A program made the translations under genes and the position numbers. The notes under the pieces are model-generated. The model was given only the letters and a program-made list of their open reading frames with translations, was not told where the DNA came from and made no database searches. Positions 10,355 to 19,782 of a stretch of 64,000 nt of DNA are shown piece after piece. The stretch is from Nymphaea colorata (Eukaryota; Streptophyta; Magnoliopsida; Nymphaeales; Nymphaeaceae). The DNA lies in the NCBI RefSeq assembly GCF_008831285.2, contig NC_045148.1, positions 9,801,001 through 9,865,000 on the forward strand, written 5' to 3'. How positions within the stretch are numbered: the stretch's first letter is position 1; the number at the start of each line of letters is the position of its first letter.

Positions 10355-12365
10355 ATGGCTAGCATTCAAACCTAAGTTACCTGAGTCTGAGTGCGTCTGA
10401 GTGCGGGGTGTCGGTGCGGGGAGTCTGAGTGCGAGGTGGTGCGGGTGTGGGTGCGGGTGTGGGTGCGGGTGCCGGTGCATTTTAAAAAATTTAAGTGCAG
10501 CCGTACGGGAAGACTATTTATTATTATAATTATTAATATATAATAATAATATATATGACAAAATTATCTCTAAACTATAAAATTATTAAATATCAAAATC
10601 AAAATTACAATTTTCTCCATTCCTTTCTTTCTTAATAAGGAGGAAGGGGGCAAAGCGTTCAGTAAGAAGGGTTATTCTTATAACAGTTTTGGTTTTGGAT
10701 AAGTTAAATTAGATCAAAATCCAAATCCAGACCCAAACTATATGACTCGACCGACCGGTTCCTTTTCCTCGTAAATCCAAATCCAGACCCAAACTATATG
10801 ACTCGACCGACCGGTTCCTTTTCCTCGTCTTCCTCTTCCTCGTCTTCCTCTCTAATCTCTATCTCCCTCTTCCTTGCCCTCTCAATCTCACATTCCACAA
10901 GTGAGCATTGACACAGAGAAGAAGAGGAAAGAGCAGTGGCGGCGGGCGGTGCAGCACGGCGGCGCTAGGTATTCCTCCCGTCCTCACCTCTCTTCCTCCC
11001 TCTCCCATCCGTTTCCCCATTTCCTCCCGTCCTCACCTCCCTTCCTCCCTCTTCCATCCGTTTCCTCCTTTCCTCCCGTCCTCACCTCCCTCTCCCATCC
11101 GTTTTCCCATTTCCTCCCGTCCTCACCTCTCTTCCTCCTTTGCTCTCCCTCTCCCTTTTCCCCAAATCGTCCCTTTCTCCCCCCGGGTGCGGTTTGGGTG
11201 CGGGCTCCTCATCGGGTGCTGATTGGGTGCGCACCCGCACCCGAACCCGCACCCGCATCTCTTCGGTGCGGGTGCGAGCTCAAAGGAAACGCACCTAGGT
11301 GACACACATTCAAATTGGAGCTGCTGAAGGAGACGAAAATTCCAGACGATTAAAATCATCTTATCAACATGACAATACATTAAGAAACACGTCCATTCTC
11401 CTCAATGGTGCAAACTATTTAAGTTGGGCCAAGGCTGCACGTCTATTTCTCAATGGAAGATCTAAAACAGGATAAATCAACAGAAAAATCCAGCAGCCTG
11501 CATCTAATGATCCTAGGTATGAGGAATGGGAGTCGGAGAATGATATGGTCATGTATTGGTTAATAAATTATATGGAACCATCTATAGCTAACATGTTCAT
11601 GTATCAAGATATCGTCTAAGGCATTTGGGAGTCGATGAAAGAACTTTTCAGCGAGCACAAAATAATCTTGCTCGTATATATCAAATTCAATGTGAGATTG
11701 CTAATCTCACGGTGGGAAACAAAGATATTCAACTTTATATCGGGCATCTTCGCGGTCTCTTCGATGAACTTCTTCAATACCGACCCGCCACATCGGATCC
11801 CGATATCTTCAAACAACGGTTCGAAGAAGATAAAATTTTCAAAGTGTTAGCTGGTCTCACTGACGACTTTGAAACCTTGTGCAGTCAAATCCTGAACTCT
11901 TCTCCTCTTCCAACATTCAACACTGTCTGCCAAATCATTCAAAGAGAAGTATCCAGGAGAAGAGTCATGAATTCATCCACCAAAGATGAAGTTGCAAGTG
12001 AAAACTCTGAGAAAATGGTGTATGTTTCTCGCACCCAAGAAGGACAGAGACGCAGACCAAACAATATGAGACCACGCAGCAAGATGAAGTGCACTCATTG
12101 CAAAAAGATCGATCACACCCGTGAACGATGCTGGGAGATCATAGGGAGACCCGAGAAGGAGAAACCAACCACATCTTTGAAGGAGATCAATGCGGCAAAT
12201 TTGGTTACCAAGGACGATTTGGAAATTTTTTTTCAAAAGTTCTCCAAGACCAATCTCGTCTCCTCTCAACCTGTCAATGAAAGCTCTGAAGGTAAGACGA
12301 TGACTTTTCTTTCTATGACAAAAAATAACACTTGGTTATTGACTCTGGGGCAACCGATCATATGA
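10355..12365 (+). pseudogene. Copia gag, interrupted by a nested element
   Basis: The start ATG is at 10355. After 16 bases gag is split by an insert at 10371-11306 and resumes after the duplicated target at 11315. Removing the insert and one target copy leaves the frame open across the junction. Stops lie near 11474 and 11618 and a frameshift near 11660. The capsid part (about 11660-12000) is followed by a zinc knuckle CTHC-x4-H-x4-C at 12090-12131, in which the usual Gly before His is Asp. Gag would form the particle that packages element RNA. This copy cannot make a full product. Confidence 0.85.
10371..11306. mobile_element. Nested hAT-like non-autonomous element in gag
   Basis: 936 bases flanked by a perfect 8-bp duplication CATTCAAA (10363-10370 and 11307-11314), the size typical of hAT transposons. 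The ends are weakly inverted (TTACCTGAGT at the left against TCACCTAGGT read from the right). GC-rich GTGCGGGTGCGGG tracts lie inside the left end and GCACCCGCACCCG tracts inside the right end. The interior holds a 56-bp tandem duplication (about 10718-10830) and a CT-rich tract with repeated CCTCCCGTCCTCACCTC. It encodes no transposase. Part of the interior looks like captured host leader or exon sequence. Confidence 0.8.
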
Positions 12366-13599
12366 CTAGCGAATCATCTACACTTAATGAATTTGTAAAA
12401 GATTATAAACAGTCTGTATTCACTGCTGATGGGTCATCCATAAACGTCGAAGGTGCTGGAAAAATGACGTTTTTTTGGAAATAAAAAATCCACAGTTCTC
12501 CTTATTCCAAAACTTGCTGCAAATTTAAATTCAATTAGTAAGATTACTCAAGGTCACAATTGTTTGGCAATTTTTTCTCCCAATGACATGACGTTTTAGG
12601 AACTGATCTCGAAGAAAGTGATTGGTAAGGGTCATCTCCAGAGAGGATTATATGTTCTAGACGATGATTGTTTTAGCCTTCTCACCAACAGCCAACAAAA
12701 CTCTGAGTACCGGATATGGCATTCTAGATTGGGGCCAGATATGGCATTCTAGATTGGGGCATATTTCAAATCAGAGCATCAAACAACTTATTCCTCACCT
12801 CACCACAGAAGATTGGGCGTGCGACGCGTGTGAGTTCTCAAAATTCACTAGACTTCCTTTTCAATCATGTGCAGAAAGATCTTTAGAAATGTTTGATCTT
12901 ATACACTCTGATGTATGGGGGCCGGCTCCTGAGATCTCTCATACCGGATATAGATATTATGTTTCTTTTATTGACGATATGACTCATGTAACTTGGATTT
13001 ATTTCCTCAAAAATAAAAGCGAAGTACCCGATATATTTGAAGAGTTCTATAATCTCATTTATACTCAGTACGGAATCAAGATAAAGAAACTTCGTTCCAA
13101 TAATGGTGGAGAGTATGTTAATGACTATCTTAAAGAGTTTATGTGAAAAAAGGGCATACAACCCCAATATATGTGTGCTGGAACCCCTCACCAAAATGGT
13201 GTTGCAGAGAGGAAAAATCGTCAACTTTTAAACATCGCTCGTGCCCTCATGATACACATGATTGTACCACAAAAATATTGGAATGAAGCCATTGGTACCG
13301 CCTGCTACTTATCCAATCGGATTCCTAATTCTAGCATTGATGGAAAGGTACCTCTTGAACTCCTCCTCAAACGGCCGATCTCCATTAGACATCTCAAAGT
13401 CTTCGGGTGCAAGTGTTATGTCCATGTGCAGGAAAAATTCAGAAATAAATTTCAGAAACGTGCAGTTAAAGGGATTTTTTTGGGATATTCCAGCAAAAAA
13501 CATAGCTACCGATGCCTTGATCCCATTACAAACAAGATGATGGTCTCACGAGATGTAAATTTTTACGAGTCTGAAAAATACTTTGAAAATATACAATAG
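12341..13599 (+). pseudogene. Copia protease and integrase remnants
   Basis: The protease active site DSGA is at 12341-12352, one frame off from gag. A GAG-pre-integrase region follows. A 25-bp duplication (12713-12762) and further frameshifts break it. The integrase shows the HHCC zinc domain (HSRLGH then CDAC) and the catalytic core. The first Asp (HSDVWGP) and the Glu (GVAERKN) are present, but the second Asp is replaced by Asn at 13099-13101 (RSNNGGE). A TGA at 13144-13146 interrupts the core. It would insert element cDNA if intact; it is inactive here. Confidence 0.9.
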
Positions 13600-13707
13600 A
13601 AAGAGAATTCTTCTCAACCCACCAATGAAATCAGCAACATCTCTTGCCCCTTGACTAACATCTTTAATCAAGTACCTCACCGGCAAATCAATGACGTAAA
13701 CTAACCT

Positions 13708-15455
13708 TTGCAGATTCAAGAAGCAACTGGTGAAAGAGGAAATCAAACTCCTACCTTGGACGACACTGATATTCCTCAAGTTAGACCTTCTTCACGTCAA
13801 TGTAGGCTTTCGGTCAGGTTAAGTGATTACTATACCTATCTTGTCACTGACAATATTCATTCTATTGAAAAGTATTTGTCTTTTGACGGATTGCCAGAGC
13901 AGTATAAATCTTATGTTCATGCAACCTACAAACTCGAAGAACCGAAAAATTTTGATGAAGCTAGCAAAGATGTCAGATGGATAGATGCCATGAAAGAAGA
14001 ACTTAGAGCTCATGAAAAAAATCGTACGTGGGAATTTGTCCTTTGTCTGGAGTAAAAGAAATTGGTTGGATGCAAATGGATCTACAAAATTAAATTCAAA
14101 AGCAATGGAGAAGTAGACCGATACCAAGCGCGACTTGTTGCAAAGGGATTCACTCAGACTGAGGGTATTGACTACACAGAGACTTTTGCTCCGGTAGCAA
14201 AAATGAATACAGTAAGGGCTCTTCTTGCTGTTGCTTCCATAAAACGATGGAGTTTCTTGCAACTTGACATTAAAAATGCCTTTTTTCATGGCGAATTGAG
14301 TGAAGAAATATTCATGCATGTTCCAGAAGGTGTCACAAGCAAACCTGATCACGTGTGTAGACTAAAAAAGGCTCTGTATGGTCTCAAACAATCGCCTCGC
14401 ACGTGGTTCTCTCGTCTTAGCCTTGCTCTCAATAAGTATGGCTTCAAACAAGGTAGAACAGATTATACTATGTTCACAGCCACTCGAAATGACAAGGTAA
14501 CTATCCTGCTCGTATATGTTGATGATATTATACTTACTGGAGATGATACCGAGTACATACATATGATAAAGAAGTATCTCAACAAAGAATATGAAATCAA
14601 GGATCTGGGAACTCTTCGATACTTTCTTGGAATTGAAGTCGCTCACTCCAATAGAGGAGTTTTTATTTGTCAACCGAAATACATCATTGATCTTCTAAAA
14701 AAAACAGGTTATCTAGGCTCAAAAGCTGTAGAGACGTCTCTTGAGACAAATTGCAAGCTGAAGAAAGAAGAAGGCAACATTGTCGAAAATGTAGAAAGTT
14801 TTCAGAAACTTGTCGGCAAACTTATATATCTTACAGTCACTCGTCCAGATATAACATACACAGTCATCCTTATCAGTCAATTTACGCATAGACCAAGGTT
14901 TAGCCATGTCGAGGCAACACATAGAATACTGAGATACTTAAAGGGTAGTCCAGGTAAGGGCATTTTGATGAAACGAAATCATTCCCTTACCATATCTGGG
15001 TACTGCGACGCCGACTGGGCCGGAGATCAACATCAGGATACTGCACATTTATTGGGGAAAATCTTGTAACGTGGAAAAGCAAGAAACAAACTGTTGTGGC
15101 ACGGTCAAGTGCTGAAGCCGAATAGAGAGCTATGGCAGTATGCACATGTGAACTCATTTGGATCAAAGCTCTTCTCAAGGATATGAATTTGGATATAAGG
15201 GAATCGATGGAACTGAAGTGCGATAACATGACAGCTATTCATATTGGGGCAAATCCTGTATTCCACGAGCGAACCAAACATATTGAAGTTGATTGTCATT
15301 TTGTTCGAGAAAAAATTCGGGATCACACTATTCGTACTTCACATGTTAGAAGTGAGAATCAGTTGGCTAACGTCTTCACCAAGAGTCTGGGAAAAGGAAA
15401 GCATAAGTATATGATCGACAAGTTGGGACAGATTGATATCTGTCTACCAACTTGA
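13708..15455 (+). pseudogene. Copia reverse transcriptase and RNase H remnants
   Basis: The RT region is well kept from 14062 to 15069 and includes the LVYVDD catalytic motif at about 14509-14526. A TAA at 14053-14055 cuts off its amino-terminal part. RNase H starts with the [10 protein letters not shown] motif near 14998. A frameshift near 15040 and a TAG at 15123-15125 follow, and the last piece (15132-15455) carries the terminal RNase H region. This is the best preserved part of the element. Confidence 0.92.
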
Positions 15456-15464
15456 GTTTGAGAT
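15453..15464 (+). other. Degenerate polypurine tract
   Basis: TGAGTTTGAGAT directly precedes the 3' LTR. Copia tracts are normally an uninterrupted purine run, and this one is broken by T residues. Confidence 0.5.
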
Positions 15465-15755
15465 TGTTAGCATAACTACAGGGATTGCCTCCATTTCTTA
15501 GGAAGGTGAATCCAATCACAGCCTTTCCTTTATCACTGTTTCCATGCCATTCATTTCCTTTTTTCATCAAAAGAACAGTTATGAGAACCATAATCTGGTC
15601 TTGTACTCTATAAATTGAGGATTCATCCTCTCTATCCTGTATCAAAGAAAATAAAGGAGAGCTCACTTTCTCGTGGACGTAGGCATTAGAATGCCGAACC
15701 ACGTACATGCTTGAGTATTGCTGTGTTCCCTTTCTTTATATCTCTTTTTTTAACA
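15465..15755 (+). repeat. 3' LTR of the copia element
   Basis: 291 bases. Unlike the 5' LTR it keeps CTCTATAAATTG (TATA box about 15608-15614), so it could still start transcripts that run outward toward 16 kb. Confidence 0.95.
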
Positions 15756-15760
15756 GTGCT

Positions 15761-16340
15761 GGTGTTTGAATTCTCCCAAACATTTTCAAACTCGAGTTTT
15801 GGCTATTACGCGAACGCTACTTTGAAGATTTTACTGCTGCTTGAAAGAAAGATCAGGTCTCTCTTAAATTTTCGCTTCGATCATGAACATACCAAAAAAT
15901 TAATCAACCCTGGAATGTGCTAATTAAGGAAAAACAGAAACGTCTTTAGTTGAGATACATATATATAAGAAACCCAACACTTTAGAAGCAGTGATATTAT
16001 TTAACCCCAGTGTCCATTGAAAGCCACCACTTTGCTCGCAGTGATCTTATACAAACCACACTGGCCACAGACTTATAGACAACAACTGCAAACAAAGGTT
16101 CCAAGAACTTTTCAACAAAACATGCTACCAAGTTGTAAATGAATAGATCACTGCTAGCTACTGCAGTCATGGAGGATGACGAATCTTCGCTCTGGAGACG
16201 TGTAGGCTGGACTAACGAGAGAGGATGAGTTGCATGCATTCTGGGTAGCAGTATTCCTTCTTCCTCCTCTTGATTATTGAGGAAGTGCTGGATTTTTCTG
16301 ATCATGATCTGCCGCCTCCACGTCTGCCATGGGCGCAAAC
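15761..16340 (-). other. 3' region of the 16.3-kb peptide gene
   Basis: Downstream of the minus-strand stop at 16341. It includes CGGCGGCAGATCATGA-type sequence at 16300-16320, which reads in frame as a GGGRS end after the earlier stop, as at 26.9 and 43.3 kb. The rest, to the copia target site, has no gene. Confidence 0.45.
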
Positions 16341-17201
16341 TCAGTGCCCTCCTTGCTCCTCGCCCTTGAATTGGTCAGCACTGGGCACCTCCTTTTCTTC
16401 ACCATCGCAGCAAGGAGGTGGCGGTACGCTGTATGCAGTGACCGGGGACGATACGGGAGAAGGGGGTGCGTACTCATAACCTTGGGGAGGAATGGAACTT
16501 ATCATCAGTACATAACATTATTACCATTAGTAAGTTACATTAGTTCAATTATAATCTTTCGCCATACAGGGTTATTTTAATTTTCTTAGTTAAGGAACTG
16601 TCTCGGTTGGGGTCCTGACAAAAGGCTCAGCGAAGCCACTTAACCTTACCCATTTCTTTGCTCTGCCCCCTGTGAGGTCTTGAGCATTTGATTGCCCAAT
16701 TAGAGCGCCCCTTTACCTCTTTCATATTTCCCACTTATTTTCTGGCCTATATAGTCAATTTGGTCTAATGGCAAAATTTCACATGAAATTGAATAAACAT
16801 ATGAAATGCATGGAGATTATAAAAATGTCACAAAGATCCAAGTATTCTTTTCCAAGCAATGCTGCTAGGGCAGGGGCCCCTCCCCTTTATCCAAATTAGA
16901 GAGTGAAAGAATGACAGAATTCAATTAAACAAGCAAAAACAAAGATGTAAAATTGTTTAATTTTGTAAAACAAAAATGACAGCTGACATCTACAAATCAA
17001 AGAGCAATATGTTTTCAATGAAGAAACGACTCTCGATATTACTCATAGATTTTAAAAATTTAACAATTAGTTAACCTGGAGAGCAGGAACATGGACTCAC
17101 TAACCTTGTTTCTTTACCATTAATTCTCGTGCAAAAGCTTGGGAGAAGAGCATCAAGACAAGCACCAAGAGGATGGAAAAAGAAGAACGATTTGGCGCCA
17201 T
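16341..17201 (-). CDS. Two-exon secreted Pro-rich peptide (78 aa)
   Basis: Exon 1 (17105-17201) encodes a signal peptide starting MAPNRSS, with a QAFA cleavage context and then RELMVKKQ. It ends in phase 1 at AAG|GTTAGTG. Exon 2 (16341-16480) opens after CCCCAAG and continues in frame as YEYAPPSPV, a Pro- and Ser-rich stretch, then VPPPPCCDGEE and an acidic tail ending GGH. The intron is 624 bp. The TATA box is at 17300-17307. Only the terminal CC of the family's C-C-CC pattern remains. A second stop lies 13 codons on, after a GGGRS end typical of two sister genes, so the present stop looks derived. The product is probably extracellular; its function is unknown. The exon structure is inferred from frame, splice sites and paralogues. 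Confidence 0.65.
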
Positions 17202-17299
17202 CTCTAAGGGGATAAGAGAGGGAGATGAAGTTTAAGAAGGCAAAAGGAAAGAAAGGGAGGGAGAGAGTTTCTTGTGATTGGAATGCAATCCTCTTGGGC

Positions 17300-17307
17300 T
17301 ATTTATA
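17300..17307 (-). promoter_or_regulatory. TATA box of the 16.3-kb peptide gene
   Basis: TATAAATA on the minus strand, about 100 bases upstream of the ATG at 17201, in the shared GGCTATTTATA context. Confidence 0.6.
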
Positions 17308-18112
17308 GTGTACAGAGACTAGAAAGGGCTCAAGGCAAGTGGGCTTGTTCAACCCGAGCTAGCCTTGGGGTCAGGCTCATAAATATGACGCAGACACAAC
17401 TCTCGAGATAAAGTCATACCACGGAAGATTAGGTTGCCACACACCAAAAGTGATTGTGTTGAGGATGGAGGGAAGGGCCTTTCAACTAGGCGGCGGTATG
17501 AATGGGGGAAGGTGGAACCTTCGGCTTTCAACTGCGTATTTATTGTCAACAAACACATATTGAGACTTTTTCCCCCATCTAGAATAAGCATTTGTGGGTT
17601 TTCCTTGTTAAACCTTGGCTTAACCACCATATAACATGAATCTGAAGAAATATTAGTGTTACATATAACATACATTGAACTTTGTACGCCCAATGCCTAA
17701 GTACCTTTTGGACATAAGAAACAGTCAGCTTGGTGGTTTCATATGTCACATCCAAAAGAAAAACTGTGATCGTCAACAAAAGATAGAGACAAAGGGCTGT
17801 CACAATCACATTTAACTTATACCTTTTTTGGCTAACTTAATTAACCATGTCATATTGCAACTGCAAGCAGAAACCTTTGCAAATGAATATGTGAAAACAG
17901 TTTTTTACTTGTTTTCCTGTAGATATGTTTCATTTTGTAGTAATGAAGGTCGGCAAGACCTATCGCTCAGCAGCTTGCTTCGGAACACGTCAAAACAGTT
18001 CCCTACTGTGGTTTTGGTGTCATTCACTTGGATTAATCAGATTACCCTCTTCCTTCGGAACTAAGAACATGAATATCTCATGAGTTTTCCCCCTGATTAC
18101 TGTTAATAGGTT

Positions 18113-18113
<1 letters not shown>

Positions 18114-18162
<49 letters not shown>
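18114..18162. repeat. AT microsatellite
   Basis: A pure AT dinucleotide run that now sits inside a decayed peptide-gene first exon. Confidence 0.9.
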
Positions 18163-18165
<3 letters not shown>

Positions 18166-18205
18166 GAGAGAGAGTGGAAAAGGGGGAACGACGCTTCGGC
18201 GCCTT
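18163..18205 (-). pseudogene. Decayed first exon cut by a microsatellite
   Basis: Minus-strand AAGGCGCCGAAGCG aligns with the ATGGCGCC start of the 17.2-kb gene (ATG changed to AAG). It continues as RSPFSTL and then runs into the AT microsatellite where the hydrophobic core should be. No second exon is seen. Confidence 0.5.
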
Positions 18206-18510
18206 CTCCAAGGCCACGGAGAAATAGAGAAAGATAGAGAGCCCCGGCTGATAAAATCAGAACTGATCAATTCAAACTTGAGATTTGGTGCAAGTTGTCA
18301 TGACTGGCTGTATTATAGTGCGGGAAATTAAGCAAAATATGAAAAGTTATAATTAAGAATCAAGAAAAAGGCCTCCTCACAAGCAAAGGCAGAAAAAAGG
18401 AAAAGAAGAGAGAGGGAGCGAAATGCAGAGGGACTGGGAAAGATTAAAGATGGAGATTAAGGGAGGGAGAGAGATCTAGAGAGTTTTCACTGAAAGGGAT
18501 CTATTACAGG

Positions 18511-18768
18511 CCGGTGGACTTAGTCAAGCCAGGCCAGCCATTGCATGGGTGAGGCACATAAATATGATGATAATTATAACTCTTGTGATGAAAGCTGGGA
18601 AATTAGATGCCGCTGGATTTAGTCAAGCCAGCCAGCCGTCGCATGGGTGAGGCACATAAATATGATGATAAGCACAGCTCTTGGGAGGAAAACTGGGACA
18701 TTAGAGACTTAGAGACCGGTGGACTTAGTCAAGCCAAGCCAGCCATCGCATGGGCCAGGCACATAAAT
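18511..18768. repeat. Three tandem copies of a 99-106 bp unit
   Basis: Units start at 18511, 18610 and 18716 with CCGGTGGACTTAGTCAAGCC or a close variant, and include GCATGGGTGAGGCACATAAA. Single related copies occur near 6070-6170, 17340-17410 and 25080-25150, each next to a peptide-gene promoter or its relic. The unit may belong to the upstream promoter region of the family. Confidence 0.75.
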
Positions 18769-19782
18769 AATTGAATAATTCTTCTTTGATTGAGCCATGC
18801 ACAATCTTGAGACGCTTATGGAATTCAGATCTGCTTAATGTAGTCACATTAACATTTCCCCAACAAAGCAAGTTCCTGCGCAATACTGAACTGTCAGCTC
18901 CATGACATATCTAATCCATGTAGAGAAGGAGATGTCAAAGTTCTACTGATCTACTAACTGTTTCACCTGCTTAACAAATGGCCGAAGAAATTTTTGCAAA
19001 TATATATCAAATTTTCTGCTGGACTTGATTAAGAAGGAGAGAGGACCCATCATGAACTTTCGGTCCAAAACTTAATGTCAACACCATCACCTAGTTTCCA
19101 AGACACTAGGTAGTTGACAACCTACCATTCCCAGTTAATGAACAAATGAGACTCATCAACTGTTCTACACCCTATAGAATGAGTGGCTCCTATATGACAT
19201 AGTTAATTGTTTATGGATATTAAAGGTATATGTCATAGTCACAGAAAACTAGTTTTTTTATATATTTTACACTTTTTGAATTTAAATTAGTTTTAAATTA
19301 CTTTTTAAACAGACAAAATAGATAGTGCAAAGATTCAATGGGTATTGCCCACTGGAGCTAGTATTCGAATCCGCCCACAAGGCTTCTCCTTCCCTTGTCC
19401 GGACCCTAAGTTTTAGGGTTGCGTCCCCTCAGCCACCCCAAAACTATTGTACAGGGAGGGAGAGGAATCTGAAGAGGATTTAAATTGTGATTCTCAATAA
19501 ATGGGGTTGGAGCCCACTTATTTTTTATTGAACCACTTAAGCCCGACGTCACAAATAATTAACTGTACAACGTCACTTCCTTTGAACCAGAATCCAATAC
19601 AATGACTGTTTCAGCGTGAATGATGAACCCCAATGACTGTTCCTTCGATGAAAAACAGCCCGAAACAGTCTGAAAGATCAGCATGTATTTGCTAAAACCA
19701 AAATCCTTAGCTTTGAGATATAATTCAAGAACACTTGTCTTTCTTCAACTACCGTCGCACCAACTGCAGCCTGCAGGCGATC
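18769..19782. other. Upstream region of the receptor kinase gene
   Basis: No gene seen. It contains a copy of the dispersed block with GAGACTCATCAACTG (about 19145-19230) and AT-rich DNA. I could not pick a promoter element with confidence. Confidence 0.4.

Larger units (their letters stand above)
9275..15755 (+). mobile_element. Degenerate Ty1/copia LTR retrotransposon, complete ends
   Basis: Two LTRs (9275-9576 and 15465-15755) start TGTTAG and end TTAACA. They are flanked by the 5-bp target duplication GTGCT (9270-9274 and 15756-15760). An initiator-Met-tRNA type primer site follows the left LTR. The internal order is gag, protease, integrase, RT, RNase H, which defines copia rather than gypsy. 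Coding is broken by several stops, frameshifts and a nested insertion, so the element is not autonomous. I count about 11 substitutions between the LTRs by eye, plus an indel, which implies a moderately old insertion. Confidence 0.95.

Noticed and set aside
9590-10375. Frames of 79-129 residues in the copia leader
   Set aside because: They overlap in several frames with no domain, and gag starts at 10355.
10874-11302. 142-residue Pro/Ser-rich frame in the nested element
   Set aside because: It comes from CT-rich repeats inside the hAT-like insert; no start context, splice or conserved domain supports it.
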